DNA of 52,264 nucleotides from an uncultured Flavonifractor sp. (GCA_944385575.1 CALWXT010000005.1:1-52264); one strand, 5' to 3'. Numbered from the stretch's first letter, positions 32,746 through 40,641 are shown. Program-made: numbers and translations. Notes: generated by a model not told the origin, from the sequence alone.

Positions 32746-33363
32746 ATGAAAGAAGTAGACCCGAAGAGCACCTCCCGGGCGCTGGCTTTTGAACTCTGGA
32801 TGAAGGCCCCCATGCCCATGGTGACCCTGATGAAGACCCTGGATGTGACGGCGCTGGTACGGCTGAGCCGGAAAGAAGGCTATAAGTTCAATATGCTCCT
32901 GTGCTGGTGCATCGGAAAGGCGGCCACCCGGACAGAGGACTTCTACCTGCTTCCGGTGGGAGACAAGCTGATCCAGTACGACCGTTTGGCGGTCAATACA
33001 GTGGTGAATACCCGGGACGGCGGTATCGCCACCTGCGACATTCCCATTTCCTCCGACCTGGAGCAGTTCGATCAGGATTACCTGAAGCGCACCAAACAGG
33101 TCCGCGAGAGCGGGGAGAGCTTTGAACTGGGGGAGGACTATATGGTGATCGGCACTTCCGCCCTGGCGGGGTATGAAATCGACGGTGCGGTGAACATTTA
33201 TGCCGGCTGCTACAACAATCCCTTTCTCATCTGGGGCAAGTACCGGAAAAAGTGGCTGCGCACCACGCTGCCAGTGTCCTTCCAGTTCCACCACACCCAA
33301 ATGGACGGAATACCGGCAGCGGAATTTTTAGAGCAGCTGCAGCGGGAAATTCGTCAAATTTAA
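32746..33363 (+). CDS. CatA-like O-acetyltransferase (chloramphenicol acetyltransferase fold)
   Basis: A 205-residue enzyme. The ATG at 32746 has GGAG six bases upstream; the TTG at 32722 and ATG at 32734 are less good. The catalytic His motif HHTQMDGIPAAEFLEQL corresponds to HHxxxDG of CAT, and NTVVNTRDGGIATCDIPI and YNNPFLIWGKY resemble the substrate-side strands. Type A CAT enzymes acetylate chloramphenicol, but this branch of CatA-like proteins in clostridia has no proven substrate, so resistance should not be assumed. The TipA-like regulator lies downstream with its own promoter. Confidence 0.88.
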   Translation: MKEVDPKSTSRALAFELWMKAPMPMVTLMKTLDVTALVRLSRKEGYKFNMLLCWCIGKAATRTEDFYLLPVGDKLIQYDRLAVNTVVNTRDGGIATCDIPISSDLEQFDQDYLKRTKQVRESGESFELGEDYMVIGTSALAGYEIDGAVNIYAGCYNNPFLIWGKYRKKWLRTTLPVSFQFHHTQMDGIPAAEFLEQLQREIRQI

Positions 33364-33371
33364 AATTCCCC

Positions 33372-33402
33372 TTGACTCTGACGCTCCGTCAACTGATACA
33401 GT
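33372..33402 (+). promoter_or_regulatory. MerR-type promoter with 19-bp spacer
   Basis: TTGACT (33372-33377), exactly 19 bases, TACAGT (33397-33402). The over-long spacer and the central palindrome TGACG-CTC-CGTCA (33380-33392) are the signature of a MerR-activated, twisted promoter. It probably serves autoregulation of the regulator gene 20 bases downstream. Confidence 0.8.
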
Positions 33403-33422
33403 ATCCCTGAGGAGGGATGTTT

Positions 33423-34181
33423 ATGGAATATTCCATTCAGGAACTGTCGCGCCTGTCCGGGGTGACCACCCGCACCCTGCGCTGGTACGACCAGATCGGC
33501 CTGCTGAAACCCAGCCGGGTGGCGGAGAGCGGCTATCGCTATTACGGCAGGGTAGAGGTGGACCGGCTGCAGGACATTCTCTATTACCGGGCGCTCGGGG
33601 TGGAGTTGGCCCGAATCAGGGAATGTCTGGACGATCCCTCCTTTGACCGTCTGGCCGCTCTGCGCAGCCATCTTGCCACTTTGGAGGCAGAGCGGGAGCG
33701 GCTGGAACAGCTGATCCGATCGGTGAAAGATACCATCGGAGCGGAAGAAAGGAAGGAAATCATGAGCGACGAGCAGAAGTTTGAGGCGTTCAAGCAGCGC
33801 GCAGTGGCCCATAACGAGGAAGCTTACGGGGCGGAGATCCGCGCCAGATACGGCGATGAAGAGGTGGACGAGGCCAACGCCGCGGTGATGCATCTGACCC
33901 AGGAGCAGTATCGGAAGTGGACCGAGCTGGGTCAGGAGATTCAAAAGAAACTGGAGGCAGCTGTCCAGGCGGGACTGCCGCCGGAGAGTGTGGAGGGAAA
34001 GAAAATCTGTTCCCTCCACAGGCAGTGGCTCACCATCACCGGGAACCGGTATAATCCGGCCAGGCATCGGGGGATCGCGGAGCTGTATGTAATGGATGAG
34101 CGGTTTACCGCCTATTATGATAAGCGACTCCCTGGCTGTGCACGTTTTCTGCGGGACGCGGTCATACACTGGGTAAAGTAA
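33423..34181 (+). CDS. TipA-like MerR regulator with TipAS drug-binding domain
   Basis: A 252-residue regulator. N-terminal MerR HTH: YSIQELSRLSGVTTRTLRWYDQIGLLKPSR ... GYRYYGRVEVDRL; coiled coil at about 80-110 (LATLEAERERLEQLIRSVKD); C-terminal TipAS domain with AYGAEIRARYG, HLTQEQYRKWTELGQEI and YVMDERFTAYYDK. TipAS domains bind thiopeptides and other peptide antibiotics. Start at 33423 by GAGGAGGGATGTTTATG. Its promoter shows MerR architecture. Whether the CatA-like gene is a target is open. Confidence 0.93.
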   Translation: MEYSIQELSRLSGVTTRTLRWYDQIGLLKPSRVAESGYRYYGRVEVDRLQDILYYRALGVELARIRECLDDPSFDRLAALRSHLATLEAERERLEQLIRSVKDTIGAEERKEIMSDEQKFEAFKQRAVAHNEEAYGAEIRARYGDEEVDEANAAVMHLTQEQYRKWTELGQEIQKKLEAAVQAGLPPESVEGKKICSLHRQWLTITGNRYNPARHRGIAELYVMDERFTAYYDKRLPGCARFLRDAVIHWVK

Positions 34182-34186
34182 GAAAC

Positions 34187-34224
34187 AGGACAGGCCCCCG
34201 GCTTTTTGCCGGGGGCCTGTCCTT
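34187..34224. terminator. Terminator between the TipA-like and TetR genes
   Basis: AGGACAGGCCCCCGGC pairs with GCCGGGGGCCTGTCCT around TTTTT, followed by TATTG. It lies between convergent genes. Confidence 0.8.
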
Positions 34225-34233
34225 ATTGTGACG

Positions 34234-34839
34234 CTAAAGATTTTGCAGAGTGTCTGTCCCCTTTGGCCGTACGCAGGACTCAATGATATCGGCGATCATT
34301 TCCACCTCATCCCCGCAATCCTGCCGCAGTCACTCCTTGACAATGGCGGCGATACCCTCGATATAGTAAGCGATGTAATAAGGACGGTGGGTAGCCGGAA
34401 TCTCAAACCGCTCCAGAATAGGGCCGAGGATGTGCTGCTTCAGCTCCCTGTATCGTGTGTTGGCGCCTATGCTGCTTGGATTCCGGAACGCCGCCCGGTA
34501 GACCTTTTTGTTGTCTCGGATAAAGCGAAGATAGGGAAGAAGATATTCCCGGGTGACCAGCACCAGGTTTTCCCGCTCCCGACTGTCCATATTACCAAGG
34601 ACATCTTCTTCCTGTTGGGGGAAATAAGAGAGAAAGCGCTGGTTGATTATCTCCAATGTTTCGTTTACCAGGTCAGCGATGGTCTCATAATGCAAATAAA
34701 AGGTAGAACGGTTTACCCCGGCCTGATGGCAGATCTCCTTCACCGTGATATATTCCAGGTCCTTTTCCTCCAGCAGCGCGATAAGCGCCTCACTCATCCG
34801 CAGGGCGGTATTGAAATATTTGCTTTCAGATTTGTTCAT
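34234..34839 (-). pseudogene. TetR family regulator interrupted by an in-frame TGA
   Basis: The start at 34839 (MNKSESKYFNTALRMSEAL) follows GGAGGGCGGCAAATG. The HTH is YITVKEICHQAGVNRSTFYLHYETIADLV. The frame stops at TGA (34330-34332) after YYIEGIAAIVKE, but continues in the same frame as LRQDCGDEVEMIADIIES to a TAG at 34234-34236. Clostridial TetR proteins of this type usually read ...IVKEWLKNGC there, so TGA most likely replaces TGG (Trp). The product is about 169 residues without roughly 32 C-terminal ones. The DNA-binding part is intact, so it may still bind DNA; it follows the small membrane gene at 34859. Confidence 0.75.
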
Positions 34840-34858
34840 TTGCCGCCCTCCTTTCGCT

Positions 34859-35218
34859 TCACTCCGCCGATTCGCTGATTTCCCGGGCCAACTGCATGAT
34901 CTCAAAGGCATACTTTTCCTTACCGGACCGCAGAAGCTTTTTATAGATGGGGTAGTTCAGACCCACACCGACAATACCCACAATTCCCAGAAGGATTCCG
35001 GCACCCGTCATCAGAACGCCGCCCCCTCCGACCACCTGCATGGAAAGACACATCCCCAGGCCAAGGACCAGGGTCATCAGGACGCCGAAGCTGTATGCAA
35101 AGATATTGGCGGGGCCTTTTGCCTTCCGATCCAGCTTTCTCAGGGCAACGACCTTGGAGGTGTCCTTGGGGGCGTATTCGTTGGCAATGGCTTCCGCAAA
35201 AATTTTATCTGTGTTCAT
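34859..35218 (-). CDS. Small membrane protein, two or three TM helices
   Basis: A 119-residue protein. A hydrophilic N-terminus (MNTDKIFAEAIANEYAPKDTSKVVALRKLD) is followed by two hydrophobic hairpins (FAYSFGVLMTLVLGLGMCLS and a Gly-rich VLMTGAGILLGIVGIVGVGL) and a charged tail. GAGGAGAACAGCACAATG sets the start. It is often found next to TetR genes in clostridia, as here (19-base gap), and may be the regulator's target operon. Function unknown. Confidence 0.8.
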   Translation of the reverse strand: MNTDKIFAEAIANEYAPKDTSKVVALRKLDRKAKGPANIFAYSFGVLMTLVLGLGMCLSMQVVGGGGVLMTGAGILLGIVGIVGVGLNYPIYKKLLRSGKEKYAFEIMQLAREISESAE

Positions 35219-35282
35219 TGTGCTGTTCTCCTCTTATGATCCATTCTTTGCAGCTGCTGATATGATCATAGGGGATGTAAGG

Positions 35283-35708
35283 CTAAAAGAGAACAACACC
35301 TTTGGGGCTTTGTGCTGATTTCAACCAATTGTGTATTTTAGCCCGAGGGGAGAGACTTGCATTTCCGACGCTCTGCCTTTTCAAATACCCCTCTTTCTGC
35401 AGTGCGGTGGGTGTGAGGCCGTGGAATCGGGTAAAAGCCTTGGTGAAGCTGTCCGGCGAGTCATAGCCGAACTCCAATGCGATGTCGATGATCTTCCGGT
35501 CCGTCGTGAGGACCTCCAGCCCGGCGGCGGAGAGCCGGCGCTGGCGGATGTAGTCGCCCACCGTTATGCCGCACAGCATGGCAAAACCTTTCTGAAAATA
35601 AAAAGGGGACAGGGCCGCCTGCTGTGCGATCTCCCGGATGTTCAACTCCTCCCGGAGATGTTCCTCGATATACTGGATCGCCTGATGAATGCTTGTTACC
35701 CAATCCAT
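35283..35708 (-). CDS. Short AraC family regulator lacking the GyrI-like effector domain
   Basis: A 141-residue protein. The AraC double HTH is at the N-terminus: YIEEHLREELNIREIAQQAALSPFYFQKGF, then YIRQRRLSAAGLEVL ... IDIALEFGYDSPDSFTKAFTRFHGLTPTALQKEG. Relatives with this layout have about 280 residues and a C-terminal GyrI-like ligand domain. Here the frame ends after AKIHNWLKSAQSPKGVVLF. So it is either a natural single-domain form or a 3'-truncated gene; no remnant of the effector domain was seen downstream. Confidence 0.82.
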   Translation of the reverse strand: MDWVTSIHQAIQYIEEHLREELNIREIAQQAALSPFYFQKGFAMLCGITVGDYIRQRRLSAAGLEVLTTDRKIIDIALEFGYDSPDSFTKAFTRFHGLTPTALQKEGYLKRQSVGNASLSPRAKIHNWLKSAQSPKGVVLF

Positions 35709-35808
35709 TGGTCACACCGTCCTTCTGGACCCAGCATAGGTTCCTGCCCGATTTTCCATGCTCATGTTTGTCCGGCAGGCTTTGGGACTATGCTTCCAAA
35801 AACGTGCG

Positions 35809-36318
35809 CTATGCTTTTTTTCTCGTCAAGCAAATGCCAACGATTGCTGCGATCAGGACAAAGGGGGCCAACCTGACAAACAGCCATTCGAATGCGTGAA
35901 AAGCTGTGCCTGCAACGGCAAGCTCCGGGTCACTAAAATCCCATCCCAGGTAAGGACTGTTTACTGTGACCAAGACTGCGGAAACGATCATAATGCCTGC
36001 GCACAATGCGATGAGGAGCCAATGAAGAATTGCTTTCCGCATTGCCTTTCTTCGGGCAAACTGCAAATTGATGATCTCCAGCTTTTCAGAGAGCGCTTTT
36101 ACGGCATCGACCTCCGACTCCAGTACGGTCTCTCCAAGCAACGTGCTCACAGGTGTTTCCAGCGCTTCCGACAGGGCGATTAACAGATCGGAATCCGGGA
36201 CAGACAGCCCCTGTTCCCATTTGGAGACAGTCTGCCGTACCACATTCACCTTGACCGCCAGCTCCTGCTGGGAAAGTCCCTTGGATTTCCGAAGGGCTTT
36301 GATGTTTTCGTTTAGCAT
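35809..36318 (-). CDS. XRE regulator with C-terminal membrane anchor
   Basis: A 169-residue protein: N-terminal HTH (IKALRKSKGLSQQELAVKVNVVRQTVSKWEQG) and two C-terminal TM helices (AILHWLLIALCAGIMIVSAVLV and LAPFVLIAAIVGICL) separated by about 30 residues. AAAGGAGTGAGCCCATATG gives the start. Membrane-tethered XRE proteins are common in Firmicutes and may sense envelope conditions. No clear target gene. Confidence 0.88.
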   Translation of the reverse strand: MLNENIKALRKSKGLSQQELAVKVNVVRQTVSKWEQGLSVPDSDLLIALSEALETPVSTLLGETVLESEVDAVKALSEKLEIINLQFARRKAMRKAILHWLLIALCAGIMIVSAVLVTVNSPYLGWDFSDPELAVAGTAFHAFEWLFVRLAPFVLIAAIVGICLTRKKA

Positions 36319-36390
36319 ATGGGCTCACTCCTTTCGCTCACATTGTAGGGAGAAGGGCCCGTTGCTGCAAGCAACGCAGATTAACACGGC

Positions 36391-36786
36391 TTATTTCAGC
36401 AGTTCTGTCCGCAGATCGTTCAGATACAGCTTCTGCTGCCGCTTTAGATAGCCGGGGACAAAGGGGCGCATCCACCAGCGCTTGGCAGTAACGGTCTCGG
36501 TGCAGGTCAGCCTGGTGCCGCCCTCCGCCGCCTCAAAGATCCCCTCCCAGGAGCCGGACATATTGCCGTTCTCCATGGTGAAGGCCCAGTAACGGGGTCG
36601 ATCACAGGCTGTGACCGTAAAATTGGTGGTGTAACCGCTTTTGGTGTGCTCCATAAAGTGGTCTTCGTCCAGAACTTCCACACAGGACAAATCACTGCGC
36701 CAGGCAGTGTTGGTAAAGCTGGTCACCGTCTGCCACACTCGTTCCACCGGGCAGGGGAGATGGACTGTCACCTTGGAAGTTGCCAC
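36391..36786 (-). CDS. SRPBCC (START-like) family protein
   Basis: A 131-residue protein from a GTG start (MATSKVTVHLPCPVERVWQT) behind GGGGTGATCCT. It has the polyketide-cyclase/START-like layout: N-terminal strand and V-E-R-V-W helix, then a curved sheet (GYTTNFTVTACDRPRYWAF, GSWEGIFEAAEGGTRLTCTE) and a long C-terminal helix. It binds hydrophobic ligands in relatives; the ligand here is unknown. Last gene of the WYL-headed operon, four bases after the DUF3795 gene. Confidence 0.85.
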   Translation of the reverse strand: MATSKVTVHLPCPVERVWQTVTSFTNTAWRSDLSCVEVLDEDHFMEHTKSGYTTNFTVTACDRPRYWAFTMENGNMSGSWEGIFEAAEGGTRLTCTETVTAKRWWMRPFVPGYLKRQQKLYLNDLRTELLK

Positions 36787-36790
36787 AGGA

Positions 36791-37348
36791 TCACCCCTTC
36801 TTTGGTTTTTTGTTGAGTCTCAGACTGATACCCCGATGGTCAGCCGCCGCCTGAAGCAGCCCTACGGCAACAAGGGCCCGCTCCTTGATTGTCTGCCCGC
36901 TCAGCTCCGGCCGGCTGCCCAGATCGGCCATCACAGAGCGCAGATCCCCCAGAGGCAGGAGATAGACTGCCGTGTTGAAATATGTTTTGCAGCGGCCATC
37001 GTTGTAGTGTGCCAGAAGTTCATCCAGAATCTCCCGCTTTTCCGTCAGCTGGGCGAGGTAAGCGTCCAGGCCAAACGCCTGGGCCTGTGCAATATCCTGC
37101 TGCCGGTTCCGATGGGGGACGAAGGAATCCCCATCGTCAAACCCATCGTAGCGGGGACAGGGGTACTCCGGACAGTCCCAGCAAAACTGGATGCCGTCGT
37201 GTGCCGGAGAGCATTTGGCTATGGCGCAGCTCTGATTACCTGCTCCGCCGCCGCAGCCGGGGCAGTAACCGCCCAGGTGCATGGAACACAGGGTGCAGTT
37301 GAGGCCGCACAGGGAGAAGCGGGTTTCCGTACGTGTAAAACCTTTCAT
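36791..37348 (-). CDS. DUF3795 cysteine-rich protein
   Basis: A 185-residue protein. The ATG overlaps the GyrI-like stop (ATGA), and its AGGAGGGTACT ribosome site lies inside that gene. The N-terminus has the family Cys pattern: FSLCGLNCTLCSMHLGGYCPGC, then CAIAKC and FCWDCPEYPCPRY, probably a zinc or Fe-S site. The rest is helical. DUF3795 proteins are common in anaerobes, with unknown role. Confidence 0.85.
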   Translation of the reverse strand: MKGFTRTETRFSLCGLNCTLCSMHLGGYCPGCGGGAGNQSCAIAKCSPAHDGIQFCWDCPEYPCPRYDGFDDGDSFVPHRNRQQDIAQAQAFGLDAYLAQLTEKREILDELLAHYNDGRCKTYFNTAVYLLPLGDLRSVMADLGSRPELSGQTIKERALVAVGLLQAAADHRGISLRLNKKPKKG

Positions 37349-37980
37349 AGTACCCTCCTGATTGGATGCCGGATGACGGTTTTCAGCCGTTCCGGTTTGC
37401 ACCTCCGTACATCGCTCAAATAGATCTCGTGGTGGAACCTGTCTCCTCCAAAGTCTTCTACATAGCCCTGGGCCTTGGCGTATTCTTCCATGGCAGCCAC
37501 GGTGGCGGGCTCGTCGTCATAGGGGCCGAGGTGCATGCACTGGACGCACAGCCCCTCCTCCCAGGAGAGAAACTCCACCGGGGAGAAATCCTGCTGTTTC
37601 TTTTCCGAAGCCTCCCGGATGGCCCAATCGAAGACCTCTTTCGTTACAAACTCCGGCAGGCGAATGAGGGAAATCCACTGAAAATCCTTCTTATGGGTAT
37701 AGTCTACTCCGTAGATGCCATCCTGCCACCATAGGCCCTCCAAAGGCGGTACCACATAGTCAAAGTAGCCCTCCAGCTTATGCTTGCCCAGCTTGCTCAT
37801 TTTGATGGTGAAGGCCACGGCATAGAGCAGCCCCAAAGCCCGCTTGTAGGCCCCGTCCTCCTCATTGGGGTCGCCCTGTCCCCGCACGGCCAGATAGTTC
37901 ATGGCAGGTACGGTGACGATGCCTGGCGTCTTGGGCGGCAGATAGAATTCCCTATATTCTTTCTTGTAGTCGAAGGCCAT
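37345..37980 (-). CDS. GyrI-like small-molecule-binding protein
   Basis: A 211-residue GyrI/SOUL-like domain protein: FDYKKEYREFYLPPKTPGIVTVPAMNYLAVRGQGDPN, KLEGYFDYVVPPLEGLWW and a final HHEIYLSDVRRCKPERLKTVIRHP. The start at 37980 is preferred because GGAGG is eight bases upstream; ATG 37986 is too close. Relatives bind or hydrolyse small hydrophobic toxins and occur fused to AraC regulators. Third gene of the WYL-headed operon. Confidence 0.9.
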   Translation of the reverse strand: MAFDYKKEYREFYLPPKTPGIVTVPAMNYLAVRGQGDPNEEDGAYKRALGLLYAVAFTIKMSKLGKHKLEGYFDYVVPPLEGLWWQDGIYGVDYTHKKDFQWISLIRLPEFVTKEVFDWAIREASEKKQQDFSPVEFLSWEEGLCVQCMHLGPYDDEPATVAAMEEYAKAQGYVEDFGGDRFHHEIYLSDVRRCKPERLKTVIRHPIRRVL

Positions 37981-37982
37981 GG

Positions 37983-38306
37983 TCATTTCCTCCGCTTTTT
38001 TGGAGGCTTGCTTTTTAGTGCCTCACAGGTGATGCGTGTGAGATTTGTCATTTGTTCCCGGTTTTCTACATCCTCCACCAGGAAGGAGTCTCTGGCCCCT
38101 TCATAGGGCGGGGCCTTGGGCAGGTCGGGGAAGGCTGCTTCACCCTGCGGGGTGATCTTTACAAAAAACTGGTCGTCACAGATGACGGCGAAAAAAACAT
38201 TGTCGCAATAAAGACCATATTCGCCAAACATCTTCCGGCTGCGGATGGCTCCGGCTTCCCGTAATTGCTCGGCCACATAATTCACGAAATCCGGATGAGA
38301 CGCCAT
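37983..38306 (-). CDS. TfoX N-terminal domain protein
   Basis: A 107-residue single-domain protein: VAEQLREAGAIRSRKMFGEYGLYCDNVFFAVICDDQFFVKI is the TfoX_N pattern. It lacks the C-terminal TfoX domain, as is usual in Firmicutes, where the role is not competence. CAGGAGGAATTGACATG sets the start one base after the WYL stop. The tail is Lys/Arg-rich (KSKPPKKRRK). Confidence 0.9.
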   Translation of the reverse strand: MASHPDFVNYVAEQLREAGAIRSRKMFGEYGLYCDNVFFAVICDDQFFVKITPQGEAAFPDLPKAPPYEGARDSFLVEDVENREQMTNLTRITCEALKSKPPKKRRK

Positions 38307-38307
38307 G

Positions 38308-39216
38308 TCAATTCCTCCTGTAACGGTTGGCCAATATTTCGGTCAAATCCCCAAGCTGTTTCCGCAGCTCTTGCGGCTCCAGCAGTTCCGCCTTCTCGCC
38401 GAAGGTCAGAACCCAGCTGAGCACGCTGTCCGCGTCGGGAAAGCCTCCGGTAAAACGCAGCTTGCCGTCAGGTTCCACAGTGAAGCAGTCTGCGCCGTAT
38501 TCCTCTACCAGCCTCCAGCGGCAGGAGGAATCAAAGAGCACAGTGACCTGATATTTTACCGGAAAGACCCGCTCGGGCGCCAGGTCGGGCAGCGGTGCGG
38601 AACGAGAAACAAAGAGTTCACCGGTGGTAAGTTCCGTCATGCGGTTCAATTTGAACAGCCGGAAATCCTTCCGCATCTGACACCAGCCCCACACATACCA
38701 GGTGGACCAGTGAAATACCAGGTAATAGGGCTCAACGGTACGCACAGATTCCTCTTTGGGGGAGAAATAGGTAAAGCGGATGGTGTGATGCTGCTCAATG
38801 GCCGCTTGAATCAGTTCAATTTTCGGTGATAGGGTGGTCTTGTACCAGGAGGAGAGGTCAATGAGCATGTGGGCACCGCCGGGCACCAGCCCGCCCGTCC
38901 CGGCGGACAGCTTCTCCATCAGCTGGGCATAGCGCCGGGTACCGCTGACACTGTCCAGGCTCCGCAGTCCCGCCAGGATAGCCTGCATCTCCGGAGCGGT
39001 GAGCACTGTACGGTCTACCCGGTAGCCCTCCATGATGGAGATGCCGCCGCCCGCGCCCTGGGCGGTTGAGATGGGAATACCCGCCCGGCACAGGGACTCG
39101 ATGTCCCGCTGGATGGTGCGGCGGGAGACCTCGAACTGATCCGCCAGCTCCGGGGCGGTGACCTTCTCCCGCTGGAGCAGGATGGACAATATGCCGATGA
39201 GCCGTTCCATCTTCAA
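38308..39216 (-). CDS. WYL-domain transcriptional regulator
   Basis: A 302-residue regulator: N-terminal HTH (MERLIGILSILLQREKVTAPELADQFEVSRRTIQRDIESL) and a WYL domain (HHTIRFTYFS, then YLVFHWSTWYVWGWC), followed by a WCX-like C-terminus. I chose a TTG at 39216 (MKMERLIGIL), behind AAGGCGGTGCATCCC, because the upstream ATG at 39249 sits inside the TATAAT region and lacks a ribosome site. WYL proteins respond to ligands or single-stranded DNA. Heads the TfoX-GyrI-DUF3795-SRPBCC operon. Confidence 0.92.
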   Translation of the reverse strand: MKMERLIGILSILLQREKVTAPELADQFEVSRRTIQRDIESLCRAGIPISTAQGAGGGISIMEGYRVDRTVLTAPEMQAILAGLRSLDSVSGTRRYAQLMEKLSAGTGGLVPGGAHMLIDLSSWYKTTLSPKIELIQAAIEQHHTIRFTYFSPKEESVRTVEPYYLVFHWSTWYVWGWCQMRKDFRLFKLNRMTELTTGELFVSRSAPLPDLAPERVFPVKYQVTVLFDSSCRWRLVEEYGADCFTVEPDGKLRFTGGFPDADSVLSWVLTFGEKAELLEPQELRKQLGDLTEILANRYRRN

Positions 39217-39247
39217 GGGATGCACCGCCTTTTCTGATTCTGTCTGC

Positions 39248-39253
39248 ATTATA
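39248..39253 (-). promoter_or_regulatory. -10 box of the WYL operon
   Basis: TATAAT on the minus strand, 32 bases before the chosen TTG start. The -35 (AGACAG, 17 bases upstream) is weak, so an activator may be needed. Confidence 0.45.
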
Positions 39254-39294
39254 CCATAGGAATGCGACAACTGTCTGTCATGTTTCTTTTTGCC

Positions 39295-39323
39295 TTGTTC
39301 TTTTCACAACTCTTGGGTACAAT
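39295..39323 (+). promoter_or_regulatory. Promoter of the RibD-like reductase gene
   Basis: TTGTTC (39295-39300), 17-base spacer, TACAAT (39318-39323), 22 bases before the start codon and divergent from the WYL operon. Confidence 0.65.
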
Positions 39324-39345
39324 AGGGGCAACGGAGGGAGTGGCT

Positions 39346-39876
39346 ATGGGAAAGAGCGTGTTATACCTCGCCGTGAGCGTGGACGGATATCTTGCAGACG
39401 AGCGGGGCGGTGTGGATTGGCTGGCGGGTGATGGCAGCGAACCGGATGCTCCCGGCAGCTACCCGGTATTTTTGGAAACGGTGGACGCCATTGTTATGGG
39501 GTGGACCACCTATTACCAGCTCGTTACGGAGCTCTCCCCGGACAGCTGGCCCTATGAAGGCCGCCCCTGTTATGTGGTGACCCACCGGCAGAAGGAGGAT
39601 CAAGAGGACATTTTCTTCTGGAATGGGGAACTGACTGCCCTGGTGGACAAGCTGAAGGGGGAGTATGAGGGCAATGTCTGGATCTGCGGAGGGGCGTCCG
39701 TGGCTGGGCAGCTGCTGAAAGAGGGGCGCATCGATAAGCTGTGGCTGTCGGTCATCCCCACAGTGTTGGGTAAAGGCGTTCGACTGTTTCCGGAGCTGCC
39801 TCAGGAACTGCAGCTGAAATTGGTGAGTACGGAGCATTGGAACGGGATCGTGGATCTGGTGTACGAAAAGCGGTGA
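39346..39876 (+). CDS. RibD C-terminal / dihydrofolate reductase-like protein
   Basis: A 176-residue DHFR-fold reductase from ATG 39346 (GGAGGGAGTGGCTATG). SVLYLAVSVDGYLADERGGVDWL is the family N-terminus; VDAIVMGWTTYYQL, VWICGGASVAGQLLKEGRIDKLWLSVIPTVLGKGVRLFP contain the NADPH-binding GGA/GG motif. Such YyaP/YwjB-like proteins are not part of riboflavin synthesis, and the substrate is unknown. A GNAT gene follows six bases later. Confidence 0.9.
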   Translation: MGKSVLYLAVSVDGYLADERGGVDWLAGDGSEPDAPGSYPVFLETVDAIVMGWTTYYQLVTELSPDSWPYEGRPCYVVTHRQKEDQEDIFFWNGELTALVDKLKGEYEGNVWICGGASVAGQLLKEGRIDKLWLSVIPTVLGKGVRLFPELPQELQLKLVSTEHWNGIVDLVYEKR

Positions 39877-39882
39877 TAAGCG

Positions 39883-40632
39883 ATGTATGATCAATTTATC
39901 AATCTGACAGAAGAAAATCTGACACAGGAGCACCTGTGCTGTATTATCCGCAGCAAGAAGCCCCACCCCGGTGTGGAGACCAAACGGGCCTGGCTCAGAG
40001 AGCGGCTCCAGGAAGGCCATGTGTTCCGCAAGCTGGATGCCAAGGGAGTGGTGTTCATTGAGTACGCCCCGCTGGAGACAGCCTGGGTGCCGGTGGAGGG
40101 GGAGAACTATCTCTACATCTACTGCCTGTGGGTCACCGGGGATTTCAAGGGCAAGGGATATGGCAGGCAGCTGATGGAGTACTGCTTGGCTGACGCCAGA
40201 GCCAAGGGAAAATCCGGCATTTGCATGCTGGGAGCGGAAAAACAGAAGGCCTGGCTCTCAGACCAGACTTTTGCGGAGAAGTATGGGTTTGAAACAGTGG
40301 ATACTACGCCGGACGGTTACCGGCTGCTGGCTCTCTCCTTTGGCGGAACCGTGCCCCGTTTTGCAGAGAATGCCAAACGGCTGGAGACGGAACATCAGGA
40401 ACTGACCATCTACTATAGTGCCCAGTGTCCCTATATCCATCAGAGTGTGGAGTTGGTGCGCAAGACCTGCGGGGAGCTGGGGGCACCCTATACACTCATT
40501 CCGGTAGATACGCTGGAAAAGGCCAAGGCTCTGCCCTGTGTGTTCAACAACTGGGCGGTATTTTATCAGGGAAAGTTTGTGACGGTGAATCTTCTGGATG
40601 CCGCTGCGCTGAAGCGGCTGTTGAAAAAGTAG
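39883..40632 (+). CDS. GNAT acetyltransferase with C-terminal YoaP domain
   Basis: A 249-residue two-domain protein. N-terminal GNAT: YIYCLWVTGDFKGKGYGRQLMEYCLADARAKGKSGICML (acetyl-CoA loop GKGYG). C-terminal YoaP-like thioredoxin-fold region: TIYYSAQCPYIHQSVELVRKTC ... VDTLEKAKALPCVFNNWAVFYQGKFVTVNLL. The CPY motif and the conserved FNNWAVFY block are family hallmarks. It probably acetylates a small molecule. The middle gene of a three-gene operon. Confidence 0.92.
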   Translation: MYDQFINLTEENLTQEHLCCIIRSKKPHPGVETKRAWLRERLQEGHVFRKLDAKGVVFIEYAPLETAWVPVEGENYLYIYCLWVTGDFKGKGYGRQLMEYCLADARAKGKSGICMLGAEKQKAWLSDQTFAEKYGFETVDTTPDGYRLLALSFGGTVPRFAENAKRLETEHQELTIYYSAQCPYIHQSVELVRKTCGELGAPYTLIPVDTLEKAKALPCVFNNWAVFYQGKFVTVNLLDAAALKRLLKK

Positions 40633-40641
40633 GATGCGCCT

